This document shows positions 36,476 to 44,176 of a stretch of DNA of 64,000 nt, piece by piece. The position numbers and the translations under genes are program-made. Under the pieces are notes generated by a model. It made no database searches and was not told where the DNA came from. It saw only the letters and a list, made by a program, of their open reading frames with translations. The stretch covers positions 57,696-121,695 of the forward strand of contig NZ_JAFFSU010000025.1 of NCBI RefSeq assembly GCF_017948455.1, written 5' to 3'. How positions within the stretch are numbered: position 1 is the stretch's first letter; every line of letters starts with the position of its first letter. Source of the DNA: Streptomyces sp. GESEQ-4. Its GTDB lineage: Bacteria > Actinomycetota > Actinomycetes > Streptomycetales > Streptomycetaceae.

Positions 36476-36928
36476 ATGAATACGGGGAGTGACGAGCCTG
36501 GCGAGGTCGCCATGGCTGCGGACGAGACGAAGGCGGACGGGGCGAAGAGCGAGCAGGCGCTCGGCTCGAGAGCACCGGAGTTCATCAAGGCGCGCCGGGT
36601 GCTGCACCTGAGCTGGCAGGTCGGCATCTTCGCCGTGGGCCTCGCGGTCGTGGTCGTGGGCATCATCCTGCTGCCCCTGCCCGGACCGGGCTGGGTGGTC
36701 ATCTTCGGCGGCATGGCGATCTGGGCGACCGAGTTCGTCTGGGCCCAGCTGGTGCTGCGCTGGACCAAGCGCAAGGTCACCGAGGCGGCACAGCGCGCGC
36801 TCGATCCCAAGGTGCGGCGCCGCAACATCATCCTGACGACGATCGGCCTGGTGATCATCGGGGCTCTCCTCGGGATCTACCTCTGGAAGTTCGGCGTCGT
36901 GATGCCCTGGAAGATCAAGGACCAGTGA
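36476..36928 (+). CDS. TIGR02611 family membrane protein
   Basis: 150 residues. A charged N-terminus is followed by a helix at about 47-66 running into the hallmark LPLPGPGW (66-73), a second hydrophobic stretch (74-95), a basic cytosolic loop and a final helix (about 117-137). This is the actinobacterial TIGR02611 type, function unknown. The first ATG is favoured by the -10 box 8 nt upstream. A later ATG (MAADETK) is possible. It is divergent from ssgB, and tRNA-Val follows. Confidence 0.85.
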   Translation: MNTGSDEPGEVAMAADETKADGAKSEQALGSRAPEFIKARRVLHLSWQVGIFAVGLAVVVVGIILLPLPGPGWVVIFGGMAIWATEFVWAQLVLRWTKRKVTEAAQRALDPKVRRRNIILTTIGLVIIGALLGIYLWKFGVVMPWKIKDQ

Positions 36929-36962
36929 GCCGCGCGGGGGTGCCTGTGACCGGTTGCCTTCG

Positions 36963-36993
36963 GTGACAGGTATGCCCTGACATGGGGTAATGT
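36963..36993 (+). promoter_or_regulatory. Probable promoter of tRNA-Val(CAC) copy 1
   Basis: GTGACA (36963-36968) and TAATGT (36988-36993), spacer 19 nt, about 13 nt before the tRNA. Confidence 0.45.
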
Positions 36994-37006
36994 TCTCCGT
37001 GCACCC

Positions 37007-37078
37007 GGGCGATTAGCTCAGTGGGAGAGCGCTTCGTTCACACCGAAGAGGTCACTGGTTCGAACCCAGTATCGCCCA
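37007..37078 (+). tRNA. tRNA-Val(CAC), copy 1
   Basis: 72 nt. Acceptor GGGCGAT/ATCGCCC, anticodon loop TTCACAC (anticodon CAC), T-arm GGTTCGAACCC, discriminator A, no encoded CCA. An identical copy is at 47092-47163. Confidence 0.96.
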
Positions 37079-37085
37079 CCCGGGA

Positions 37086-37123
37086 ACGGCGGCCCGTCTG
37101 CGAGAGAGCAGGCGGGCCGCCGT
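37086..37123 (+). terminator. 16-bp hairpin terminator after tRNA-Val
   Basis: ACGGCGGCCCGTCTGC / GCAGGCGGGCCGCCGT, with one G-U wobble and loop GAGAGA. Confidence 0.85.
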
Positions 37124-37364
37124 CGTGTGTGTGCCTCCGGCCCGCTGCTGCGAGCGTGACGACCCGTCTCTGCGCCCGCTCCCAACTCCCGGCCTCACGC
37201 GGCGACTTTCGGCCGCCCGCCGTACCCGTGCGACAGGCCACTTCCCGTTCGGCCGGCCGACCCCGCGCCTCTCACCTGCGCCGTCGCCTCGCCCGCCGCG
37301 ACAGCCCTCGTCCGAACGCCGCCCGATCGCCGGTCCGGGCCGCAAGAAATTCCTGTCCGAATCA

Positions 37365-37393
37365 TTGACGCACCCTCAACCCCTTCGTACCTT
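37365..37393 (+). promoter_or_regulatory. Promoter of the sugar ABC operon
   Basis: TTGACG (37365-37370), a 17-nt spacer and TACCTT (37388-37393). This is one of the best promoter matches in the window. The preceding sequence back to the tRNA terminator at 37123 holds no gene. Confidence 0.65.
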
Positions 37394-37401
37394 GTGCCAG
37401 C

Positions 37402-37426
37402 AAGCGCTTACTTGAAACGATTCATG
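37402..37426. promoter_or_regulatory. Two LacI-family-type operators
   Basis: AAGCGCTT (37402-37409) and the near-palindrome CTTGAAACGATTCATG (37411-37426, 12 of 16 positions symmetric about a central CG). They overlap the predicted transcription start, where a repressor would block. The central CG palindrome is typical of LacI-family sites. No LacI-type gene lies in this window. Confidence 0.6.
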
Positions 37427-37461
37427 CAGGCGGCAACGACGCTGCGGGGAGGGGCCCGACT

Positions 37462-38751
37462 GTGGGAACCAGCAGGAATGTTGAGAGACGAACGATCCTG
37501 AAGGCGGCCGGAGCCACGGCGGCCACGCTCGGGCTGGCCGCGACAACGGGGTGCGGCGGCGACGGAGGCACCTCCTCCGATGGGACGGTGACGATCCGTT
37601 ACGCGTGGTGGGGTGCCGAGGACCGCGCCCAGCGCATCAACAAGACCATCGCGCTCTTCGAGAAGAAGTACCCGAAGATCAAGGTGAAAACGGACTTCCA
37701 GCCGTACACCGACTTCTGGAAGAAGTTCAACACCCAGGCCTCGGGCGGAAATCCGCCGGACGTCTTCCAGAATGCCGTTGGATTCCTGCGGAAATACGAC
37801 GCGAAGAATGTGCTCCTCGACCTCAAGGCCCAGGTCGACGCGGGCAACCTCTCCATGGACGGCTTCCGGGCCGGACTGGACAAGTTCGGCGAGATAGACG
37901 GAAAGCTCCTCGGGGTCCCGGTCGGCTCCAACTCGATGGCCCTGGTCATCGACAAGCCCGTTTACACCAAGGCGGGCGTGAAGCCGGAACAGGGCTGGAC
38001 CTGGGACGACTTCGACGCGGCGATGAAGAAGATCCGCGACAGGACAGGACGCGCAGGCGACAGCGGCATGTACGGCGTCATGTACCTCTACGACCTGTAC
38101 CTGCGCCAGAACGGCAAGGCATTCTTCACCGAGGACGGACTCGGCTTCACCGAGGCGGATCTGACCCAGTGGTGGACGAAGGCCAAGAAGGGCGTCGAAG
38201 AGGGCGTCTACGCGGACGCCAAGAAGGTCGCCCAGGTCAAGCCCAAGTCGGCCGTCTCCGCTGAGATCGCCGCCGGTGAGTTCACCTGGGACAACTTCAC
38301 CGTTCGCTACACCTCCGAAGGCAAGAGCGAGTACGGCCTGGCGCCCATTCCGACGACCGACGGAAAGAAGACCGGCCAGTACCTCGGCTCCCTGATGCTG
38401 AGCGCCTCCAAGCGCACCCAGCACCCCAAGGAAGTGGCGCAGTTCATCGACTTCATGGTGCACGACCCCGAGGTCGCCAAGATCATGGGCTATGACCGCG
38501 GTGTGCCCGCGACACAGGCGCAGTACGACGCGTTCAAGCCGACCGACGAGGTGAACAAGGGGATCGCCGCCTACGAGGAGTCCCTCGTCGAGTCCGGCGT
38601 CCTGGAGCCGATCACCCCGCACCCGAACGGCGCGGACATCTGCGAGGCCGCGTTCCTGCGCATCGCCGAGGAACTCGCCCTGGGCACCCGCTCGGTGGAC
38701 GAGGCCGTCAAGCAGTTCTTCACCGAGTCGAAGACGGCTCTCGTCGCCTGA
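37462..38751 (+). CDS. Sugar ABC transporter solute-binding lipoprotein
   Basis: Captures a carbohydrate outside the cell for the two permeases that follow. It has 429 residues. The signal peptide carries a twin-arginine motif (ERRTILKAAG) and a lipobox-like end (LAATTGCGG), so it is probably a Tat-exported lipoprotein. The mature part is a typical family 1 binding protein (VTIRYAWWGAEDRAQRINK...). The GTG at 37462 has GGGGAGGGG upstream. The stop overlaps the next start (TGATG). No ATPase gene is present, so a shared MsiK-type ATPase probably serves it, as is common in Streptomyces. Confidence 0.94.
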   Translation: MGTSRNVERRTILKAAGATAATLGLAATTGCGGDGGTSSDGTVTIRYAWWGAEDRAQRINKTIALFEKKYPKIKVKTDFQPYTDFWKKFNTQASGGNPPDVFQNAVGFLRKYDAKNVLLDLKAQVDAGNLSMDGFRAGLDKFGEIDGKLLGVPVGSNSMALVIDKPVYTKAGVKPEQGWTWDDFDAAMKKIRDRTGRAGDSGMYGVMYLYDLYLRQNGKAFFTEDGLGFTEADLTQWWTKAKKGVEEGVYADAKKVAQVKPKSAVSAEIAAGEFTWDNFTVRYTSEGKSEYGLAPIPTTDGKKTGQYLGSLMLSASKRTQHPKEVAQFIDFMVHDPEVAKIMGYDRGVPATQAQYDAFKPTDEVNKGIAAYEESLVESGVLEPITPHPNGADICEAAFLRIAEELALGTRSVDEAVKQFFTESKTALVA

Positions 38752-39752
38752 TGGGAACCACCGTGACACACGCCCCTGCGATGGAGGGCCTGACCAAGGA
38801 CTCCGAGCCGCGGCACGGTCCGGTGAAGCCCGCGCGCCCCGCCGCCCTCAAGCGGCGGCGGCGCCGGGAGAACCTGGCCGGCTATCTCTTCATGTCTCCC
38901 TGGATCGCCGGGTTCCTGCTGCTCACGGCAGGCCCGATGATCGCCTCGCTCTACTTCGCCTTCACCGACTACAACCTCTTCGACTCACCGAAGTGGATCG
39001 GCCTCGACAACTTCTCCGAGATGTTCGGCGACCCCCGTTGGCGCCACTCGGTGCAGGTGACGATGTGGTACGTCGTCGTCGGCACGCCGCTCAAGCTGCT
39101 CGCCGCCCTCGGTGTGGCGCTGCTGCTCGCGCAGAAGCGGCGCGGACAGGCCTTCTACCGGGCCGCCTTCTACGCGCCGTCGCTGATCGGGGCGAGCGTC
39201 TCCGTCGCCATCGTCTGGAAGGCGATCTTCTCGGACGACGCGATCGTCGACCGTACGCAGAAGATCTTCGGGATCGACGTCGGCGGCTGGACCGGCGACC
39301 CGGAGCTGATCATCTACAGCCTGGTGGCGCTCACCGTCTGGCAGTTCGGCGCCCCCATGGTCATCTTCCTCGCGGGCCTCAAGCAGGTCCCGCGGGAGCT
39401 GTACGAGGCGGCCGAGGTCGACGGGGCGGGCAAGCTGCGGCGGTTCTGGAACATCACGCTGCCGATGATTTCCCCGGTCCTCTTCTTCAACGTCCTGCTG
39501 GAGACCATCCACTCCTTCCAGATCTTCAGCTCGGCATACATCGTCGGCGGCGGAGCCGGAGCCAACGCCTGTGGACCCGCGGACGGTTCGATGGTCTACA
39601 CCTGCTACCTCTACGTCCAGGGCTTCGAGAACAGCCGGATGGGCCTGGCCTCCGCCATGGCCTGGATGCTGCTGGTCGCAGTCGCCTTGGTGACTGCGGT
39701 GCTGTTCTGGTCCCAGAAGCGCTGGGTGCACTACGAGGAGGGCGCCCGATGA
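38751..39752 (+). CDS. Sugar ABC transporter permease (MalF/UgpA type)
   Basis: 333 residues. A basic cytosolic N-terminus (KRRRRRENLAGYLF) leads into six membrane helices. The EAA loop that docks the ATPase reads EAAEVDGAGKLRRFWNITLP. The ATG shares a base with the stop of the binding-protein gene, and the 3' end overlaps the next permease by ATGA. A GTG 4 codons in (VTHAPAMEG) is an alternative start. Confidence 0.93.
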   Translation: MGTTVTHAPAMEGLTKDSEPRHGPVKPARPAALKRRRRRENLAGYLFMSPWIAGFLLLTAGPMIASLYFAFTDYNLFDSPKWIGLDNFSEMFGDPRWRHSVQVTMWYVVVGTPLKLLAALGVALLLAQKRRGQAFYRAAFYAPSLIGASVSVAIVWKAIFSDDAIVDRTQKIFGIDVGGWTGDPELIIYSLVALTVWQFGAPMVIFLAGLKQVPRELYEAAEVDGAGKLRRFWNITLPMISPVLFFNVLLETIHSFQIFSSAYIVGGGAGANACGPADGSMVYTCYLYVQGFENSRMGLASAMAWMLLVAVALVTAVLFWSQKRWVHYEEGAR

Positions 39753-40642
39753 GCGCACAGGCCACCGACATCACGCCGGGCGCCTCCACGAAGGCCGGGG
39801 CTCTGCGCCGTAGGCTGCCGGGCTCTCTCGCGTGGCACGTGGGGTCCCTTCTGATTCTCGCGGTGATCCTCTATCCGGTGATCTGGGTCATCGGCGGCTC
39901 GTTCAAGAAGAGCGAGGACATCGTCGGCAGTCTGGATCTCTTCCCGACCGATCCGATCACCGACAACTACACACGGCTGTCCGACGGCATCGCGGACATC
40001 TCGATCTCGACGTTCTTCGTCAACTCGCTGACGCTCGCGATCGGTTCCGTGGTCGGGATCCTCGTGTCCTGCTCGCTGACGGCGTACGCCTTCGCGAGGA
40101 TCCGGTTCGCGGGCCGCAATCTGCTGTTCACGCTGATGATCGGCACCCTCCTGCTGCCGTATCACGTGCTGTTGATCCCGCAGTACGTGCTCTTCCGCAA
40201 CATGGGGATGATCAACACGTACACCCCCCTGCTGCTGGGGAAGTACCTGGCGATAGAGGCGTTCTTCGTCTTCCTGATGATGCAGTTCATGCGCAATCTG
40301 CCCAAGGAACTCGACGAGGCGGCCCGTCTCGACGGCTGCGGGCATCTGCGCATCTACTGGTCGATCGTGCTCCCGCTGTGCCGCCCGGCCCTGATCACCA
40401 GCGCGATCTTCACCTTCATCAACTCCTGGAACGACTTCATGGGGCCGCTGATCTATCTGAACGAGCCCGACAAGTACACGGTCTCGCTCGGCCTGAAGAT
40501 GTTCGTGGACCAGGAGGGCGTGGCCAACTACGGCGGCATGATCGCGATGTCGCTCGTCGCCCTGCTGCCGGTGCTCGCCTTCTTCCTGGCCTTCCAGCGC
40601 TATCTGATCGACGGCATGGCGACGTCCGGACTGAAGGGCTGA
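39749..40642 (+). CDS. Sugar ABC transporter permease (MalG/UgpE type)
   Basis: 297 residues, six membrane helices, with the EAA loop EAARLDGCGHLRIYWSIVLP. It pairs with the preceding permease. The start is the ATG overlapping the upstream stop. A much longer open frame that begins inside the upstream gene is a shadow. The end (FQRYLIDGMATSGLKG) is the standard MalG-type tail. A YesL-like gene follows after 10 nt. Confidence 0.93.
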   Translation: MSAQATDITPGASTKAGALRRRLPGSLAWHVGSLLILAVILYPVIWVIGGSFKKSEDIVGSLDLFPTDPITDNYTRLSDGIADISISTFFVNSLTLAIGSVVGILVSCSLTAYAFARIRFAGRNLLFTLMIGTLLLPYHVLLIPQYVLFRNMGMINTYTPLLLGKYLAIEAFFVFLMMQFMRNLPKELDEAARLDGCGHLRIYWSIVLPLCRPALITSAIFTFINSWNDFMGPLIYLNEPDKYTVSLGLKMFVDQEGVANYGGMIAMSLVALLPVLAFFLAFQRYLIDGMATSGLKG

Positions 40643-40652
40643 GGCGGTCACG

Positions 40653-41243
40653 ATGGCCCAGGTACGGGTGAAGCCGCGCAGGGAGTCGGTGTTCGCCGAG
40701 CGGTTCGCCGTCTTCGCCGAGTGTCTCCTCGCCGGCGTGTGGATCACGGTCGCCTCGCTCGGCGTCGTCACCTACCCCGCCGCCTTCGCCGCCGGTGCCC
40801 GGCATCTGCGGCGCCTCACAGCACACGAGAGCGGCGGATGGCGGGAGTTCGTCACGGACTTCCGGGCGGCGGTGCGGCGCGGGTGGGCCGTCGGGCTCGC
40901 CGGGTGGCTCGCGGCGGCGGCTGTCTGGGTGGACGTCCAGGCCGTGCGCGCCGGGATTCCCGGGGGGCCGCTGGTGGGGGCCGTCGGGGTGTTCGCGCTG
41001 ATCGGGCTCACCGTCGCCGGGCTGCGTGCGGCGGCCCTCTGGACGCCGGGCGCCCGCTGGCGGGAACTGCTGGCCGCCGCCGGACGCCGGACCGTCCTCG
41101 ACCCCGCCGGCTCCTTCCTCATCATCGCCGGACTGGCGGTCGTGGCCCTGTCCGCCTGGTTCATCGCACCGTTGGCGGTCCCCGTGCTGGGGGCCGTCGC
41201 GGCGGCGGCCATCGCCGTGGAGGAGCGGTATCGGCACCGCTGA
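40653..41243 (+). CDS. YesL-like (DUF624-type) membrane protein
   Basis: 196 residues with about five hydrophobic segments. The N-terminal half has WITVASLGVVTYPAAFAAGARHLRRL, resembling the YesL/DUF624 proteins often encoded in carbohydrate ABC operons. An AWRxF-like WREFVTDFRAAVRRGW segment follows. The function of the family is unknown. Spacing (10 nt after the permease) makes it part of the transport operon. The assignment rests on this context plus a limited motif match. Confidence 0.72.
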   Translation: MAQVRVKPRRESVFAERFAVFAECLLAGVWITVASLGVVTYPAAFAAGARHLRRLTAHESGGWREFVTDFRAAVRRGWAVGLAGWLAAAAVWVDVQAVRAGIPGGPLVGAVGVFALIGLTVAGLRAAALWTPGARWRELLAAAGRRTVLDPAGSFLIIAGLAVVALSAWFIAPLAVPVLGAVAAAAIAVEERYRHR

Positions 41244-41346
41244 CACGCGGTGCCCGCACACGGGTCGGCGCCCTGGGCGTCGTACCTCTCTCTGTCATGC
41301 CCCTGACCACCCTGCACCCGCACGGAAAGGAAAGGCGGAAACTCTC

Positions 41347-44085
41347 ATGTCTCCCATCCCTCGCAGGTCCCTCCTCAAGGCTGCCGCCGTCGCCGGAGCC
41401 GCCGCCCAGTTCAGCTGGGCACTCGGCACGAACGCGGCGGCGGCCCCCAGAGCCGAGGCCGCCGACGCGGACCCGGTGACCCTGGACTGGCTGGAGGACG
41501 GCGGCCTCGGCGCCGCACCCGGCTCCACGGTCGGCGTCCCCTGGCCGAAGGGCGCCCACCCGGCGGACCAGACCTTCGCGCTGGCCGACGCCGACGGCAA
41601 GGCCGTACCCCTCCAGTCCTGGCCGATCGCCTACTGGCCCGACGGCTCCCTCAAGTGGTCCGCGCACGCAGTGAGTTCGGGCACCGGCAAGCTCACCCTC
41701 ACCGCCGGCGAACCCACCGCCCCCGACCACAAGGTCACCGTCGCCAAGCGCGGCGGCACCATCGACATATCGACCGGCGTCATCACCGCGAAGATCGGCA
41801 CGTCGGGCGCCACGCTGGTCAAGTCCGTCACCCGGGGAGCGACGGAGATCGCGCGCAACGGCCGGCTCGTGCTGCTCCGCCAGCCGGAGATCGAGGACGG
41901 CGACCAGGGCACGGTGAAGTACGAGCGGTTCGAGGGCGCCATCGGGGAGGTGACCGTCGAGCAGGAGGGCCCGGTCCGCGCGGTCGTCCGCATCGACGGC
42001 AAGCACCGCAAGGGGAAGCGCGGTTGGCTGCCGTTCTCCATCCGTCTGTACTTCTACGCCGGCGCCGACTCCTTCCGCATGGTGCACACGATCACCTACG
42101 ACGGGACGCAGGAGCCGGGCAAGGCAAGCGGCGACTTCATCCGCGGCATCGGCGTGCGCTTCTCCGTGCCGATGCGCGACGAGTCGTACGACCGCCACAT
42201 CCGCATCGGCGGCGAGGGCACCGGTCTGCTGCGCGAGGCGGTCAAGGGCATCACCGGGCTGCGGCGAGACCCGGGGGCGGCCGTGCGGACGGCCCAGTTC
42301 GAGGGCAAGAAGCTGCCCGACCCGTCCACCTGGGACCAGCGGGTGACCACTCGGCTGCAATACATCCCCGAGTGGGGCGACTACACCCTCTCGCAACTCT
42401 CGGCCGACGGCTTCGGCGTCCGCAAGCGCACCAAGAAGGGCCACGGCTGGATCCCCGCAGGCGGCGGCCGGCGGGCGAGCGGCTTCGGGTACGTAGGAGG
42501 CGCCTCCGGCGGATTCGCCTTCGGACTGCGGGACTTCTGGGAGAAGTTCCCCGCCCAGCTCGACATCCGCAATGCCCAGACCGACGAGGCCGAGGTCACG
42601 CTCTGGCTCTGGTCGCCCGAGGCGCAGCCCATGGACCTGCGCTTCTACCACGACGGCATGGGCCAGGACACGTACCCCGAACAGCTCGAAGGCCTCAACA
42701 TCACCTACGAGGACTACGAGCCCGGCTTCGGCACCCCCTACGGCATCGCCCGCACCAGTGAACTCCTCTTCTGGGCCCACGACTCCACGCCGAGCGCCGA
42801 GGCGATGGCAGAGCAGGTGAAGGCCGTCAGGACACTCCCGCAGCTCGCCGCCCCGCCCCAGCAGCTCATCAAGGCGGGCGTCTTCGGCAAGCTGTTCGCC
42901 GAGCCCGACCGCTCCACGGCCGCCAAGGCGAAGATCGAGGACCACCTCGACTTCCTCTTCACCTACTACAAGGACCAGGTGGAGATGCGCCGTTGGTACG
43001 GCTTCTGGGACTACGGCGACATCATGCACAGCTACGACTCCAGCCGCCACCAGTGGTGCTACGACGTCGGCGGCTACGCCTGGGACAACTCCGAGCTCTC
43101 GCCCGACCTTTGGCTCTGGTTCGCGTACATGCGCTCCGGCCGCGCCGACATCTTCCGCTTCGCCGAGGCGATGACGCGGCACACCGGCGAGGTCGACGTG
43201 TACCACCTGGGCAAGTGGGCCGGCCTCGGCACCCGCCACGGCGTCCAGCACTACGCCGACAGCGCCAAGCAGCAGCGCATCGCCAACACCACCTACCGGC
43301 GCTACTACTACTTCCTCACCGCGGACGAACGCGTCGGCGACCTCATGCACGCCAACGTCGACTCCGACGAAACCTTCCTCGTCCTCGACCCCATCCGTAA
43401 GATCCGCACCGAGCCGTACACGCCCGACCGGAACGCGCTCTCGATCGGTTTCGGCACGGACTGGTCGGGGCTGGTGTCGGCCTGGCTGACCGAGTGGGAG
43501 CGGCGCGGCCCCAAGTGGGAGAAGGCCAAGGCGCGGGTCCTGTCCACCATGGAGACCATCGCCGCCCAGCCCAACGGCTTCGTCCAGGGCAGCGCGCTGT
43601 ACGACCTGGACACGGGCAGGTTCGCCGTCGCGGCGGAGCCCAAGGTCGGGGTGTCGCACCTCTCGGCGATGTTCGGCCTGGTCGAGCTCTGTGCCGAGCT
43701 GATCGACCAGATCGAGATGCCGAAGTTCAAGGAGGCGTGGCTCGACTACTGCCGGTACTTCAACGCCACCAAGGCCGAGCAGCGGGCACGGTACGGCTCC
43801 GATTTCGGCTCCCTGTTGCTCTTCCAGGGGCATTCGCGGCAGGACGCGTACGCGGCCGTTCAGACCGGCGACGACAAGTTGGCGGCGCGGGCGTGGCGGC
43901 AGTTCTACAGCAGTGCGGATGTCTGGGACTACAAGGAGTCCACGGACTGGTCCACGAAGAAGATCGAGGGGCCGACTGGGTTGGTGCCCGGTAGTGAGGC
44001 GGCGTGGGTGTCTACCAACTCCACGGCGTTGTATGGGCTGGCGGCTATTCAGAATCTGGCGCTGGTGGGCAACAAGATGCCGTAG
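41347..44085 (+). CDS. Tat-exported exo-rhamnogalacturonan lyase-like protein (PcRGLX/YetA type)
   Basis: 912 residues. The Tat signal peptide has PRRSLLKAAAVAGAAA and a cleavage region near AAAAPRAEA. A beta-rich N-terminal part (WPKGAHPADQTFALADADGKAVPLQSW) follows. The C-terminal half is rich in Trp, Tyr and His, as in an alpha/alpha barrel (VEMRRWYGFWDYGDIMHSYD, RHTGEVDVYHLGKWAGLG). This matches my memory of the exo-rhamnogalacturonan lyase family that degrades pectin backbone. The preceding sugar transporter would import the product. The exact substrate is inferred. Confidence 0.75.
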   Translation: MSPIPRRSLLKAAAVAGAAAQFSWALGTNAAAAPRAEAADADPVTLDWLEDGGLGAAPGSTVGVPWPKGAHPADQTFALADADGKAVPLQSWPIAYWPDGSLKWSAHAVSSGTGKLTLTAGEPTAPDHKVTVAKRGGTIDISTGVITAKIGTSGATLVKSVTRGATEIARNGRLVLLRQPEIEDGDQGTVKYERFEGAIGEVTVEQEGPVRAVVRIDGKHRKGKRGWLPFSIRLYFYAGADSFRMVHTITYDGTQEPGKASGDFIRGIGVRFSVPMRDESYDRHIRIGGEGTGLLREAVKGITGLRRDPGAAVRTAQFEGKKLPDPSTWDQRVTTRLQYIPEWGDYTLSQLSADGFGVRKRTKKGHGWIPAGGGRRASGFGYVGGASGGFAFGLRDFWEKFPAQLDIRNAQTDEAEVTLWLWSPEAQPMDLRFYHDGMGQDTYPEQLEGLNITYEDYEPGFGTPYGIARTSELLFWAHDSTPSAEAMAEQVKAVRTLPQLAAPPQQLIKAGVFGKLFAEPDRSTAAKAKIEDHLDFLFTYYKDQVEMRRWYGFWDYGDIMHSYDSSRHQWCYDVGGYAWDNSELSPDLWLWFAYMRSGRADIFRFAEAMTRHTGEVDVYHLGKWAGLGTRHGVQHYADSAKQQRIANTTYRRYYYFLTADERVGDLMHANVDSDETFLVLDPIRKIRTEPYTPDRNALSIGFGTDWSGLVSAWLTEWERRGPKWEKAKARVLSTMETIAAQPNGFVQGSALYDLDTGRFAVAAEPKVGVSHLSAMFGLVELCAELIDQIEMPKFKEAWLDYCRYFNATKAEQRARYGSDFGSLLLFQGHSRQDAYAAVQTGDDKLAARAWRQFYSSADVWDYKESTDWSTKKIEGPTGLVPGSEAAWVSTNSTALYGLAAIQNLALVGNKMP

Positions 44086-44131
44086 CGCTCCGCTGGTTGA
44101 GCGGTTCGTTGGCTGCGGGTCGGTGGGGGCT

Positions 44132-44164
44132 GGTCGCGCAGTTCCCCGCGCCCCTATCGGGGCG
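44132..44164. repeat. Dispersed GTTCCCCGCGCCCCT element, copy 2
   Basis: GGTCGCGCAGTTCCCCGCGCCCCTATCGGGGCG with a CGCCCC/GGGGCG hairpin, between the convergent lyase-like (+) and giant membrane-protein (-) genes. Probably works as a terminator. Confidence 0.75.
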
Positions 44165-44176
44165 ATGTACCTCGCC

